From contig NZ_JAIGNU010000001.1 in NCBI RefSeq assembly GCF_019711655.1, positions 1,273,501-1,337,500 on the forward strand: a stretch of DNA of 64,000 nucleotides, read 5' to 3'. This DNA is from Qipengyuania mesophila (GTDB lineage: Bacteria; Pseudomonadota; Alphaproteobacteria; Sphingomonadales; Sphingomonadaceae). This document shows positions 51,511-60,506 of this stretch, one piece after another. The notes under the pieces are model-generated. The model made no database searches. It was not told where the DNA came from and saw only the letters and a list, made by a program, of their open reading frames with translations. A program made the translations under genes and the position numbers. Positions within the stretch are counted from its first letter, which is position 1. Each line of letters starts with the position of its first letter.

Positions 51511-51756
51511 AAGTCGAACAATACCTTGTCGTGCAGCCTGCAAGTCGGATGTCGGCGGAAAGGAAGGCTGCATTCCCCCCGTCGCGGGCGAGCACGAAAC
51601 CCACCCTTGCTTATTCGTCATAGCGCGAAAGATGGCCATGCGCGAACAATTTAGCGGCAGGAGCCAGCAAACCGCAGAAATGTGACATTTTCGCATGGCG
51701 AATGAGCACCAAATGACGGCTTGAACGCAGCGCGGGGCTTGGGCACAGAGTTTCCC
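51511..51756. other. 246-bp divergent gap between the cold-shock and terC genes
   Basis: No gene is supported here. It must hold the promoter and probable 5' leader of the cold-shock gene and the terC promoter. A 13-bp palindrome AAATGTGACATTT lies at 51678-51690. I looked for the manganese (yybP-ykoY) riboswitch often found before terC genes and saw no convincing match. Confidence 0.5.
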
Positions 51757-52572
51757 ATGGAATTCCTCTCCCTGTTCGCCGAGCCCGCCACCTGGCTCGC
51801 GCTGCTCACATTGATTGCGCTCGAGGTCGTACTCGGCGTCGACAATCTCATCTTCATCGCGATTCTCTCGAACAAGCTTCCCGAGGATCAGCAGCAGCGC
51901 GCCCGGCGAATCGGCCTGGCGCTCGCACTGATCATGCGCATCGGCCTGCTGATGCTGATCGGATGGCTGGTCACGCTACAGACGCCAATCTTCGATCTCG
52001 GCCTGGTCGGAGCGCCCAACCAGTATGGCGAACCGAGTTTCGAGACGGCATTTTCGGGCCGCGACCTGATCCTGCTCCTCGGGGGACTGTTCCTGTTGTG
52101 GAAGGCGACCAAGGAGATCCACCATTCGATGGAGCCGGAAGACGATTCGGGCGATTTGCTCGACAAGACGCCGGGCGTGGCCGATGCTGCCAAGGCGACG
52201 TTCGGCGCGGTGATTGCGCAGATCGTCGCGATCGACATCGTCTTCTCGGTCGATTCGATCCTCACCGCCGTGGGCATGACCGACGACATTCCCATCATGG
52301 TCCTGGCAGTCGTGATTACGGTAGCCATTATGATGGTCGCCGCCGACCCGCTGGCAAGGTTCATCGAGAAGAACCCGACGCTGGTGATGCTGGCCCTCGC
52401 CTTCTTGGTGATGATCGGCCTCGTGCTGATCGCCGACGGTTTCGGCTTCCACGTGCCCAAGGGCTATATCTACGCCGCAATGGGCTTTTCGGTCGGCGTC
52501 GAGATCCTCAACATCATTCAGCGCAAACGCCGGGCAAGCAAGCTCGCAGCGGGCAAGGGAGACGCATCGTGA
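51757..52572 (+). CDS. TerC family integral membrane protein
   Basis: The 271-residue protein has seven membrane helices. The metal-coordinating family motifs are visible: [16 protein letters not shown] in the first and [18 protein letters not shown] in the second half, each with a conserved Asp-Asn/Asp-Ser in the membrane. TerC proteins are linked to tellurite resistance and, in several bacteria, to manganese export that metallates secreted enzymes. The next gene starts by overlapping its stop codon. Confidence 0.93.
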   Translation: MEFLSLFAEPATWLALLTLIALEVVLGVDNLIFIAILSNKLPEDQQQRARRIGLALALIMRIGLLMLIGWLVTLQTPIFDLGLVGAPNQYGEPSFETAFSGRDLILLLGGLFLLWKATKEIHHSMEPEDDSGDLLDKTPGVADAAKATFGAVIAQIVAIDIVFSVDSILTAVGMTDDIPIMVLAVVITVAIMMVAADPLARFIEKNPTLVMLALAFLVMIGLVLIADGFGFHVPKGYIYAAMGFSVGVEILNIIQRKRRASKLAAGKGDAS

Positions 52573-53009
52573 GCCAGTTCCGCAAGCTCTCCGACACCTT
52601 CTACGCCAGCCCTCAAGTAACGCCCGGCGAGATTTCCGAAGCGGCGGCGATGGGCATCACGCTGGTGGTCAACAACCGCCCCGACGGCGAGGCACCCGAC
52701 CAACCACCCGGCGCGGAAATCGAGGCGGCGGCGCGCGCCGCGGGGATGGACTATCTCGCCATTCCCGTTGGCAGCGCGGGCTTCAGCGAACCGCAGGTCG
52801 AACAGCTGCAGCAGGCGCTGGCGGGCGCAGCGGGGCCGGTGCTCGGCTTCTGCCGCTCGGGAACCCGCTCGACGCTATTATGGTCGCTCGCCCAGGCGCG
52901 TTCGGGCGAAGACCCGGAGGAGATCGCCGAAGCCGCGGCCGAAGTCGGCTACGATGTCGCCCCGGTGCGTCCGGCGATGGATATGCTCGCGGCCCGCGCG
53001 CGCGGCTGA
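52569..53009 (+). CDS. TIGR01244/BLH-type dual-specificity phosphatase-like protein
   Basis: The 146-residue protein starts FRKLSDTFYASPQVTPGEIS and has VVNNRPDGEAPDQP and the catalytic loop GFCRSGTRSTLLWSLA, a CxxGxRS version of the cysteine-phosphatase loop typical of TIGR01244/beta-lactamase-hydrolase-like phosphatase domains. In other bacteria such domains work in sulfide or persulfide metabolism. The start is a GTG that overlaps the terC stop as GTGA. Confidence 0.85.
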   Translation: MSQFRKLSDTFYASPQVTPGEISEAAAMGITLVVNNRPDGEAPDQPPGAEIEAAARAAGMDYLAIPVGSAGFSEPQVEQLQQALAGAAGPVLGFCRSGTRSTLLWSLAQARSGEDPEEIAEAAAEVGYDVAPVRPAMDMLAARARG

Positions 53010-54431
53010 CTACTGACGATAGTCGAGCGGCGGCTTGCGGTCGCCGAGTAGCGATTCGTAGACATAGTCCTCGCCCCGTGCGGCGATGAATTCGGCCTTC
53101 GCCGTCTCGCGCAGCTGCGGGTTGGTGTAGAGCTCGACCGCCGCCAGCACCATCGCCTTGGCGGCGTGCTGGGTGCCCTTGGCGCCGTAGCTGGTGCCGC
53201 TCGCCGCTACCGCCTGCCAGCTATGCGCTGCGGTGCCGGGGACCCAAGTTGCGGTGCGCACGCTGACCGTGGGCACCGCGCGGCTGACGTCGCCCACGTC
53301 GGTCGAGCCATAGCCGGTGATGACGGCATAATCCTCGACCATCTGCGCTGTCGAGAGTTCGGGCGCATCCTCGCCGAGGCTCTCGCGGATAGTCGCCGCC
53401 CACTCCAGTTCCTGGGGCGTGTACTCGATCGGGTCGAGCGCGCGGAGCTTCTCGGTCATCATCAGTTGGAGCGATTCGAGCGGCAGCGTCGGATTGTTGC
53501 CGTGGATGATCTCCCAGTCGACTTGCGTCCCCGTTCCCATGGCCGCGCCCTTCGCCGCCGCCTCGAGCCGGGTCCACAAGGCGCGCACCTCGTCCGCATC
53601 CGAATGGCGCACGTAATAGAAGACCTCGGCGAAATCGGGCACGACGTTGGGCGCCTTGCCGCCTTCGGTAATGACGTAATGGATCCGCGTGTCCATCGTG
53701 GTGTGCTCGCGCATCATGTTGACCATCATGTTCATCGCCTCGACTCCGTCGAGCGCCGAGCGTCCGCGTTCGGGGGCGCCTGCGGCATGCGCCGAGACGC
53801 CGTGGAAACGGAACTTGCCCGAGCGATTGGCAAGGCTCATGCGCGAGGCCGCCGAATTGTCGTCGGACGGGTGCCAGTCGATCACGAAATCGGCATCGTC
53901 GAACAGGCCGGCGCGCGCCATGTAGACCTTGCCCGAACCGCCTTCTTCGGCGGGCGTGCCGTAGAGCCGTACGCGGCCCGGCGTACCGGTCGCCTCGAGC
54001 CAGTTCTTGATGGCAATCGCCGCGGTCAGCGAGCCGGCGCCGAAGAGATTATGCCCGCAGGCATGGCCCGCATGCTTGTCCGCCAGCGGGTCGCGTATTG
54101 GCGAGGTCGACTGAGTGATCCCGGGCAGCGCGTCGAATTCGGCGAGCAGGCCGATCACCGGCCCCTCGGTTCCCCACTCGGCGACGAATGCGGTGGGAAT
54201 CCCGGCGACGCCCGGGCGGATTGCGAAGCCTTCCTTCTGCAATTCATCGACCAGCAGCCCGCTCGAGCGCGTTTCGAGATAGCCGAGCTCGGCATAGTCC
54301 CAGATCTGCTTGGCAACGCGCGCAGTGCGCTCCTGCTCGGCCTCGACCTGGGCGACCGGATCGGTGGCCTGGGCAAAGGCCGGCGCGGCGACGAGCGCGG
54401 CCCCGACGGCGAGAACGGCGAAAGCTTTCAT
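53010..54431 (-). CDS. Exported M20-family amidohydrolase (AbgB-like)
   Basis: The 473-residue protein has a signal peptide (AFAVLAVGAALVAAPAFAQA), a metal-binding segment HAGHACGHNLFGAGS, VRLYGTPAEEGGSGKVYMA with the catalytic Glu pair, and the lid domain start FHGVSAHAAGAPERGRSALDGVEAM. The arrangement matches p-aminobenzoyl-glutamate hydrolase-like M20 enzymes; the exported location suggests cleavage of amidated amino acids or peptides in the periplasm. The start at 54431 suits the GGGAG spacing better than the ATG at 54437. Its stop directly abuts the preceding convergent stop. Confidence 0.9.
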   Translation of the reverse strand: MKAFAVLAVGAALVAAPAFAQATDPVAQVEAEQERTARVAKQIWDYAELGYLETRSSGLLVDELQKEGFAIRPGVAGIPTAFVAEWGTEGPVIGLLAEFDALPGITQSTSPIRDPLADKHAGHACGHNLFGAGSLTAAIAIKNWLEATGTPGRVRLYGTPAEEGGSGKVYMARAGLFDDADFVIDWHPSDDNSAASRMSLANRSGKFRFHGVSAHAAGAPERGRSALDGVEAMNMMVNMMREHTTMDTRIHYVITEGGKAPNVVPDFAEVFYYVRHSDADEVRALWTRLEAAAKGAAMGTGTQVDWEIIHGNNPTLPLESLQLMMTEKLRALDPIEYTPQELEWAATIRESLGEDAPELSTAQMVEDYAVITGYGSTDVGDVSRAVPTVSVRTATWVPGTAAHSWQAVAASGTSYGAKGTQHAAKAMVLAAVELYTNPQLRETAKAEFIAARGEDYVYESLLGDRKPPLDYRQ

Positions 54432-54491
54432 GGTCATCTCCCTGTTAGACCCTGCTTGCCGGAAAGCGCGGCGCGTGCCAACGCTTGCGTC

Positions 54492-54896
54492 ATGGACCTG
54501 CCGCCCGCCCTCATCCAGTTCCTCGGCTCGCTCGTCGCGATCCTGGCACTGGCGGGCGTGGCCTGGTGGCTGAAGCTCGGGCCCGAGCCGCGGCTCGCGG
54601 ACGAGGACGCCGCCCGTCGGGCCGCCGACGAGGCCATCAGCGGGTTCGAACCCGTCGCGATCGGGCTCGATCGCAGCGGTCGCGGTGCGCTGATGCGCGA
54701 TGCTGCGGGCCGCATTCTCCTGCTGCGACCACACGGCGTGCATTTCGCCGGGCGCCTCCTCCCCCGCGAAGCACGCGCACGGCTCGAGGGCGATGAGCTC
54801 GAGATCGATCCGGGTGAACGCCGCTATGGCAAGGCGCGGCTGGTGCTCGAGGATGCTTCGGCTTGGGCCAGCGCGATAGAAGCGGTAAGGATCTGA
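54492..54896 (+). CDS. Small membrane-anchored protein of unknown function
   Basis: The 134-residue protein has one N-terminal membrane helix (LIQFLGSLVAILALAGVAWWL) and a cytoplasmic or periplasmic domain with DEAISGFEPVAIGLDRSGRGALMRD, GRILLLRPHGVHFAGRLL and DPGERRYGKARLVLEDASAW. No named domain was recognised. It lies 5 bp ahead of the hydroxylase gene and is probably in the same transcript. Confidence 0.75.
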   Translation: MDLPPALIQFLGSLVAILALAGVAWWLKLGPEPRLADEDAARRAADEAISGFEPVAIGLDRSGRGALMRDAAGRILLLRPHGVHFAGRLLPREARARLEGDELEIDPGERRYGKARLVLEDASAWASAIEAVRI

Positions 54897-54901
54897 CCGC
54901 A

Positions 54902-55840
54902 ATGCCCGATTTCTCGCCTACCGAATATGCCGTCCCCGGTTTCGTCGCGCTGGTTCTGATCGAGATGATCTGGGCCTGGCGCACGCGGCCCGACGCCTAT
55001 GAGCCCAGGGACACGCTCACCAGCCTCGCGTTCGGGCTCGGGAGCACCGTGGCCGGCCTGCTTTTCGGCGGGTTGTTCTTCGCGCTCTACCTGTGGCTGT
55101 GGGAATTCCGCCTGTTCGACATCGGCTGGGCGTGGTGGGCATGGATCGCCTGCTTCGTGCTCGACGATCTAAAATACTACTGGGTTCACCGCACCGGCCA
55201 CCGTGTGCGCTGGTTCTGGGCGAGCCATGTGAACCACCATTCGAGCCAGCACTACAATCTCTCGACCGCGCTGCGGCAGACCTGGACCGGATTCCTGACA
55301 CTGGGCTTCGCCTTCGCGCTGCCGCTGGTGCTGCTCGGCTTCCATCCTGCCATGATCGCGATCTGCGGCGGCTTCAATCTGATCTACCAATTCTGGATCC
55401 ACACCGAGGCGATCGACCGCATGCCGCGCTGGTTCGAGGCGGTGATGAACACGCCGAGCCACCACCGCGTCCACCATGCGACCAACCCGCGCTATCTCGA
55501 CCGCAACTATGCCGGCGTCTTCATCGTCTGGGACAAGATGTTCGGGACCTTCGAACCCGAAGTGGCAAACGAGAAAATCCGCTACGGCATCGTCAAGCAA
55601 CTCGGCAGCTTCAACCTGCTGTGGGCGGTGTTCCACGAATGGATCGGCATCGCACAGGACATGTGGCGGGCGCCGTGGAAGCACAAACTGTCCTACCTTC
55701 TGCGCGAGCCGGGCTGGACGCATGACGGTAGCCGCGAGACCTCCGATCAGATCCGTGCGCGCTGGCTCGAACGGACCGGCAGCGCGGATAAGCCCGTTGC
55801 ATCGGAAAACTCGATTGCGGGCGAGGCCGAGGCTGCCTAA
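54902..55840 (+). CDS. Fatty acid hydroxylase/sterol desaturase family membrane protein
   Basis: The 312-residue protein has several membrane helices and the three histidine boxes WVHRTGHR, HVNHHSSQH and HHRVHHATNPRYLDRN. WDKMFGTFEPE follows, a stretch common to the sterol desaturase/C-5 branch with similarity to alkylglycerol monooxygenase-type proteins. It probably hydroxylates a membrane lipid. It belongs to a four-gene group with the preceding small membrane gene, a GMC oxidoreductase and a YkvA-type gene. Confidence 0.9.
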   Translation: MPDFSPTEYAVPGFVALVLIEMIWAWRTRPDAYEPRDTLTSLAFGLGSTVAGLLFGGLFFALYLWLWEFRLFDIGWAWWAWIACFVLDDLKYYWVHRTGHRVRWFWASHVNHHSSQHYNLSTALRQTWTGFLTLGFAFALPLVLLGFHPAMIAICGGFNLIYQFWIHTEAIDRMPRWFEAVMNTPSHHRVHHATNPRYLDRNYAGVFIVWDKMFGTFEPEVANEKIRYGIVKQLGSFNLLWAVFHEWIGIAQDMWRAPWKHKLSYLLREPGWTHDGSRETSDQIRARWLERTGSADKPVASENSIAGEAEAA

Positions 55841-55864
55841 CCTCTCGAATCGAGAGGAGTATCC

Positions 55865-57451
55865 ATGGACGAATTCGATGTCATCGTGGTCGGTGGCGGC
55901 AGCGCGGGCAGCGCCGTATCCGGACGGCTGGCCGATGCCGGCAAGCGCGTCTGCCTGCTCGAGGCGGGACCGCGCAACGACACCATCCTGGTCAAGACGC
56001 CGGGCTTCATGCCGTTCCTGCGCGATGCCTCGAACTACCGATTCGAGACGGTGCCGCAAAAAGGCCTGAACGGACGCATCGGCTACCAGCCGCGCGGGCG
56101 CGGGCTTGGCGGATCCTCGGCGATCAACGCGATGGTCTATATCCGCGGCAACGCCTGGGATTACGACAACTGGGCAGCACTCGGCTGCACCGGCTGGGGT
56201 TACGAGGACGTCCTCCCCTATTTCAAGCGCGCCGAACACAATGTGCGTGGCGCCGACGACTATCACAGCGCCTCGGGTCCGTTGTGGGTCAGCGATCAGA
56301 AATGGCCCAATCCCGGCAGCCTCGCCTTCGTCGAGGCCGCCGCCCAGCTGCAACTGCCGCGCAATGCCGATTTCAACGGCGCCAGGCAGGATGGTTTCGG
56401 CCTCTACCAGGTGACGCAGAGGAACGGTGAGCGCTGGTCCGCGGCGCGCGCCTATGTCGAACCCCGCCGCGGCTCGAAGAATCTCGACGTGCGCATCGGG
56501 GTAAGCGTCCAGCGGTTCGAGATCGCCGATGGGCGCGTGACCGGGGTGACCTATTCGGTCGGCAACAAGGAGCGCACGGTCAAGGCGCGCGGCGCGGTCG
56601 TGCTGTCGGCAGGCGCCTTCAATTCACCGCAGATCCTGATGCTCTCGGGGATCGGCCCGGCCGCGCACCTCAAGGATCACGGAATCGAGGTCGTGGTCGA
56701 CAAGCCCGCGGTGGGCGCCGACCTGCAGGACCACATCGATTACGTTTCGAGCTGGGAAACGCAGAGCAAGGACTTCATCGGCGACAGCATTGCCGGAACC
56801 GTGCGGATGGCCAAGGCGATCATCGAGCATCGCCGCAAGCGGACGGGGGCCATGACCACGCCCTATGCGGAGGCAGGCGGGTTCTGGACGGTCATGCCCG
56901 ATGCCCCGGCGCCCGATATCCAGTGGCATTTCGTCCCCGCCATGCTCGAAGACCACGGCCGGACACGGGTGAAAGGGCACGGCTTCTCGCTCCATGCCTG
57001 CGTGCTGCGCCCGGAGAGCCGGGGGACGGTAAGGCTCAATGGCAGAGACTCGCGGATGGCACCGCGGATCGATCCCAATTTCCTCGACGACGAGCGCGAT
57101 ATAGCGACGCTGCGCGAAGGCGTGCGTCTCTCGCACCGTATCGCTTCCTCGCCGAGTCTGGCGAAATACGAGCCACAGGATCGCTATCCGATCGACTTGG
57201 ACGACGACCCGCAGCTCGACGAGCTGATCCGCAATCGTGCCGATACCGTCTATCACCCGGTCGGCACGTGCCGGATGGGGGCTGATGAGGAGGCGGTGGT
57301 CGATCCGACGCTGAAAGCGCGCGGGATCGAGGGGCTGTACATTGCCGATGCCAGCATCATGCCGCGCCTCGTCAGCGGCAACACCAACGCGCCAAGCATC
57401 ATGATCGGCGAGCGGTGCGCCGACTTCGTCAGGTCGGCGCTTGCTGGCTAG
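55865..57451 (+). CDS. GMC-family FAD oxidoreductase (choline dehydrogenase-like)
   Basis: The 528-residue flavoprotein has the FAD-binding motif VVGGGSAGSAVSGRLAD, the GMC signature 1 RGRGLGGSSAINAMVYIRG, signature 2 LSAGAFNSPQILMLSGIGPA, and the active-site region YHPVGTCRMG with the final NTNAPSIMIGERCAD. It oxidises an alcohol to an aldehyde; the substrate is unknown. AGAGGAG just upstream of the ATG is a strong ribosome-binding site. The gene is complete and overlaps the next one by 11 bp. Confidence 0.94.
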   Translation: MDEFDVIVVGGGSAGSAVSGRLADAGKRVCLLEAGPRNDTILVKTPGFMPFLRDASNYRFETVPQKGLNGRIGYQPRGRGLGGSSAINAMVYIRGNAWDYDNWAALGCTGWGYEDVLPYFKRAEHNVRGADDYHSASGPLWVSDQKWPNPGSLAFVEAAAQLQLPRNADFNGARQDGFGLYQVTQRNGERWSAARAYVEPRRGSKNLDVRIGVSVQRFEIADGRVTGVTYSVGNKERTVKARGAVVLSAGAFNSPQILMLSGIGPAAHLKDHGIEVVVDKPAVGADLQDHIDYVSSWETQSKDFIGDSIAGTVRMAKAIIEHRRKRTGAMTTPYAEAGGFWTVMPDAPAPDIQWHFVPAMLEDHGRTRVKGHGFSLHACVLRPESRGTVRLNGRDSRMAPRIDPNFLDDERDIATLREGVRLSHRIASSPSLAKYEPQDRYPIDLDDDPQLDELIRNRADTVYHPVGTCRMGADEEAVVDPTLKARGIEGLYIADASIMPRLVSGNTNAPSIMIGERCADFVRSALAG

Positions 57452-57812
57452 GCTCAAGCGCTGGGCTGCGGTGCTGAAGGATGAGGTGATGGCGCTCTAC
57501 GTCGCTGCCAGGGACAGACGCACGCCGCTCGTCGCCAAGCTCGTGGCCGGTGCGACCGCGGCTTATGCGCTCTCGCCCATCGACCTGATCCCGGACTTCA
57601 TCCCGGTGATCGGCCTGCTCGACGACCTGATCCTGGTGCCGCTCGGCATCTGGCTCGCCGTGCGCCTCATCCCTCGCGAGCTGATGGCCGAGTTCCGCGA
57701 GGTCGCGGCGCGGATCGCGCAGCGCCCGACCTCGCCCGTCGGCCTGTTGTTCGTGATCGCCCTGTGGATGATGAGCATCGCGCTTGTCGGGCTGTTCTTC
57801 CTGCACGACTGA
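57441..57812 (+). CDS. DUF1232 (YkvA-like) membrane protein
   Basis: The 123-residue protein has the DUF1232 core YALSPIDLIPDFIPVIGLLDDLILVPLG and a C-terminal membrane helix (LLFVIALWMMSIALVGLFF). Function of the family is unknown. The best start is a TTG at 57441 inside the end of the GMC gene; a start further in would lose part of the N-terminal helix (LKRWAAVLKDEVMALY). Confidence 0.88.
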   Translation: MLARLKRWAAVLKDEVMALYVAARDRRTPLVAKLVAGATAAYALSPIDLIPDFIPVIGLLDDLILVPLGIWLAVRLIPRELMAEFREVAARIAQRPTSPVGLLFVIALWMMSIALVGLFFLHD

Positions 57813-57815
57813 GAA

Positions 57816-57848
57816 AGTGCGGGCCGGAGGTCGCCCCCGGCCCGCACT
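57816..57848. terminator. Hairpin between convergent DUF1232 and TonB-receptor genes
   Basis: Perfect 12-bp arms AGTGCGGGCCGG (57816-57827) and CCGGCCCGCACT (57837-57848) with a 9-base loop. On the reverse strand it is followed by TTTCTC, on the forward by CTTGCG, so it may terminate from both sides with a bias to the reverse transcript. Confidence 0.8.
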
Positions 57849-57867
57849 CTTGCGCTCTCGCTTTTCG

Positions 57868-60255
57868 TCAGAACGACTGGCGCGCCGTCAGGCCGAATGT
57901 CTGCGGCGTGCCGACCTGATAACCGAGGCGCGCACGTCCCCCGCGTTCGCGGTCGAAGCTGAGCAGCGCGTTCTCGTCGAACAGGTTGTTGACGTAGAGC
58001 ACGAAGGACAGCCCGCTGTCGAAATCGATCCCGAAGTTGAGATTGACCAGATCGTAGGACGGCAGCAGCAGGTCGACCGTGGTCGAGGCCCCCGCCGGCG
58101 CCCCCCCGAACGGCAGCCCGTGCACGAAGGTGCGCGGATTGTTCTCCTGGTCGCCCGGCTGCGTGTAGCGGTTGCCGACGTGGCTCCACGAGGCGGAGAT
58201 ATAGGCGTCTGCACCATCTGAGACCGGGAATTCGTAGCTGCCCGAGGCCGAGAACTGGAACTTGGGCACCGAGGCGAGGCGGTTGCCTTCGCGAATCCCG
58301 GTGGCCGTCGCCAGCGCGCCCGGCAGGGTCGAATCGAACTCCGCCTCGATCAGGCTGCCCGAAAAGACGAGGTCGAGCCCGTCGGTCGGCGAGAAGCCCA
58401 CTTCCGCCTCGAAACCCATCGAATGCGCATCCGGAACGTTGAAGACGATGCGCGACGAGCAGCTGCCCGCGTCGAGCGTCGTCTGCAGGTTCTTGATGTC
58501 GTTGTAGAAGCCAGCGACATTGGCGTAGAAACCGCGGCCCGTGGCCTTGGCTCCGAGCTCGTAGTTCCACAGCGTTTCGTCGTCATAGCTTTGGAACGAT
58601 CCGAACAGCGCCGCATCGGCCGGCGAACAGAGCGTGATGTTGAGCGGATCGTTGACCCCGCCGAGGCGGAAGCCCTTCGAGGCCTGCGCATTGACCGTCA
58701 GCACGTCGCTGACGTCGTAGCTGAGCAGGATGCGGGGGCTGAAGCCGTCCGACTTGGTGGTGTCGGACACATTGTCGCCATTGGCGAAGAGCCCGCCCGA
58801 GATGAACTTGCGGCTTTCCTCGAAGTCGTAATAGCGCGCGCCCACGGTGATATCGAAGGCATCGGAGACCGCATAGGTCCCCTCGCCGAAGACCGCGATC
58901 TGCTCGAGCTGATAGGGCAGGTCGGCGTTGTAGGGTGAATCGAGATTGGGGAAGCCGTTCGCCACTGCGGCGGAGGTTCCCGCGCCCAGGGTCGCATCGG
59001 TGACCGCAGCGTAGCCCGGAGTGGGCAGGCGCTGGCGATAGAAGCGGTCGGTCGAGGCATAGAAGCCGCCGAGCACCCACTGGAACGGACCCGAACCGTT
59101 CGAAGCGAACCGCAGTTCCTGCGTGATCCCTTCGACATCGGTCGTGTCGCGCAGGTTCGAGGGCAGCAGCACGCCGGAGTTGGGATAGCCGAGATCGACC
59201 GAGACCGAGCCGGTCAGGGCGCTGGCATCGCGGCTGACGAGGATGTCGCGGTTGGTGTAGGAACTGACCGAGGTCATGGTGACCGCGCCGAGTTCCGCCT
59301 CGACCACCAGGTCGGCGATCAGCGTCTCATCCTCGAAAGCTTCGCGCAGCTTCAGATACTGCTCGCGCTCGCCCATCTCCACCGGCGGGCGCGTGGTCGT
59401 GTAGGGGTTGGCGTAGAGATTGTAGATCTCCTGCCGGTTGAAACCGTTGGCCTCGACCTTCTGGTAGACCACGCGCGGCGTGATCGAGAAGCCCTCACCC
59501 GTGTCGAGCGTAAACGCGATGCGGCCGCCGAGGCGTTCGCCATCGTTCACGTCCTCGCCGCCGGCCGGGCCGATCGCGTTGATGAAGCCCGCATATTTGG
59601 TGTAATAGGCGACCGCGCGCATCGCCGCGTTCTGCCCCATTGGCACATTGACCGCGCCCTTCAGGTGCCAGCCGATATCGTCGCCGTCGACGAGGTTGAC
59701 GTTACCTTCGACAAGCCCTTCGCTGACGCCGATCTGGGGCTGGTTGGTGATGTAGCGGATCGTCCCGCCGACGCTACCCGAACCGAACAGCGTGCCCTGC
59801 GGCCCGCGCAGCGTTTCGACGCGATTGAGGTCGAACAGGTCGAGATCGGGCGTGAACAGCGACAGCGAGATGACGCTTTCGTCGAGATAGACACCAACCT
59901 GCTCCTTCACGCCGGGCTGGTCGCGCACGACCTGGCCGGCGGAGACGCCGCGCACCGAGACTTGGCTCTGGCCCGGCCCCAAGTTCTGGACCGAGAGGCC
60001 CGCGACGTTACGGGAAATGTCCTCGAGATTGGCCGCGCCCGATTTCTGGATGTCTTCCTGCGTCTGCGCATTGATCGAGAACGGCACGTCCTGGATGGTC
60101 GAATCGCGCTTGGTTGCGGTGACGATGATGACGTTGGTGCCGCCTTCAGCCTGTTCCGCCTCTTGCGCGAGCGCGGGGCTTGCCATGGTGGCAAGGCCGC
60201 TGCCTGCCAGCAACAGTGCGGTGAACGAAGCCCGGCGATGGGTGGGTGATGGCAT
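57868..60255 (-). CDS. TonB-dependent outer-membrane receptor
   Basis: The 795-residue protein has a signal peptide ending ASPALAQ, a TonB-box-like segment VIIVTATKRDSTIQDVPFSI, a plug domain with NVAGLSVQNLGPGQSQVSVRGVSAGQ and VETLRGPQGTLFGSGSVGG, and a 22-strand barrel ending FGLTARQSF with terminal Phe. Sphingomonads have many such receptors, for siderophores, plant sugars or other substrates; this one lacks an obvious ligand clue. The 251-bp upstream gap holds a palindrome and a near-CtrA site. Confidence 0.94.
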   Translation of the reverse strand: MPSPTHRRASFTALLLAGSGLATMASPALAQEAEQAEGGTNVIIVTATKRDSTIQDVPFSINAQTQEDIQKSGAANLEDISRNVAGLSVQNLGPGQSQVSVRGVSAGQVVRDQPGVKEQVGVYLDESVISLSLFTPDLDLFDLNRVETLRGPQGTLFGSGSVGGTIRYITNQPQIGVSEGLVEGNVNLVDGDDIGWHLKGAVNVPMGQNAAMRAVAYYTKYAGFINAIGPAGGEDVNDGERLGGRIAFTLDTGEGFSITPRVVYQKVEANGFNRQEIYNLYANPYTTTRPPVEMGEREQYLKLREAFEDETLIADLVVEAELGAVTMTSVSSYTNRDILVSRDASALTGSVSVDLGYPNSGVLLPSNLRDTTDVEGITQELRFASNGSGPFQWVLGGFYASTDRFYRQRLPTPGYAAVTDATLGAGTSAAVANGFPNLDSPYNADLPYQLEQIAVFGEGTYAVSDAFDITVGARYYDFEESRKFISGGLFANGDNVSDTTKSDGFSPRILLSYDVSDVLTVNAQASKGFRLGGVNDPLNITLCSPADAALFGSFQSYDDETLWNYELGAKATGRGFYANVAGFYNDIKNLQTTLDAGSCSSRIVFNVPDAHSMGFEAEVGFSPTDGLDLVFSGSLIEAEFDSTLPGALATATGIREGNRLASVPKFQFSASGSYEFPVSDGADAYISASWSHVGNRYTQPGDQENNPRTFVHGLPFGGAPAGASTTVDLLLPSYDLVNLNFGIDFDSGLSFVLYVNNLFDENALLSFDRERGGRARLGYQVGTPQTFGLTARQSF

Positions 60256-60345
60256 CCTCTCTCTCCTCGCGAAATTGCCGTCTGGTAAGACTGGGAGTGA
60301 ATCAATTCCATCTGCGAAACAATCCTAACGCGAGGGGCGCTCTGT

Positions 60346-60365
60346 TTAACGGTTCGTTACGTAAC
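60346..60365. promoter_or_regulatory. Palindrome and near-consensus CtrA site upstream of the TonB receptor
   Basis: TTAA-N7-TTAC (60346-60360) differs at one base from TTAA-N7-TTAA and runs into the perfect 10-bp palindrome GTTACGTAAC (60356-60365). It lies about 90 bp before the receptor start. Either reading is tentative. Confidence 0.35.
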
Positions 60366-60390
60366 AAAAGAGTCACACCCGTTCGTGCGC

Positions 60391-60420
60391 AAAAAAGGGC
60401 CGGAGCCTTGGCTCCGACCC
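60391..60420 (-). terminator. Rho-independent terminator after amt (reverse strand)
   Basis: On the reverse strand GGGTCGGAGC pairs with GCTCCGGCCC (one G-G mismatch) around a CAAG loop, then TTTTTT. It lies 87 bp after the amt stop. Confidence 0.9.
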
Positions 60421-60506
60421 TGGCAGTCGGTGTTCGCAGGAGGAACACGGTTGGGCGGGGGCACCCGAGGAGAGAGGAGAGAAAGGCGCCCCCGCCGAGC
60501 TTGTGA

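Noticed and set aside
51511..51756. Manganese riboswitch (yybP-ykoY) before terC
   Set aside because: The conserved loop sequences were not recognisable; a covariance-model search would settle it.
53166..54491. Long forward open frame antisense to the M20 amidohydrolase, in frame with the small membrane gene
   Set aside because: Low-complexity, Arg/Gly-rich translation typical of antisense frames; only the part from 54492 looks like protein.
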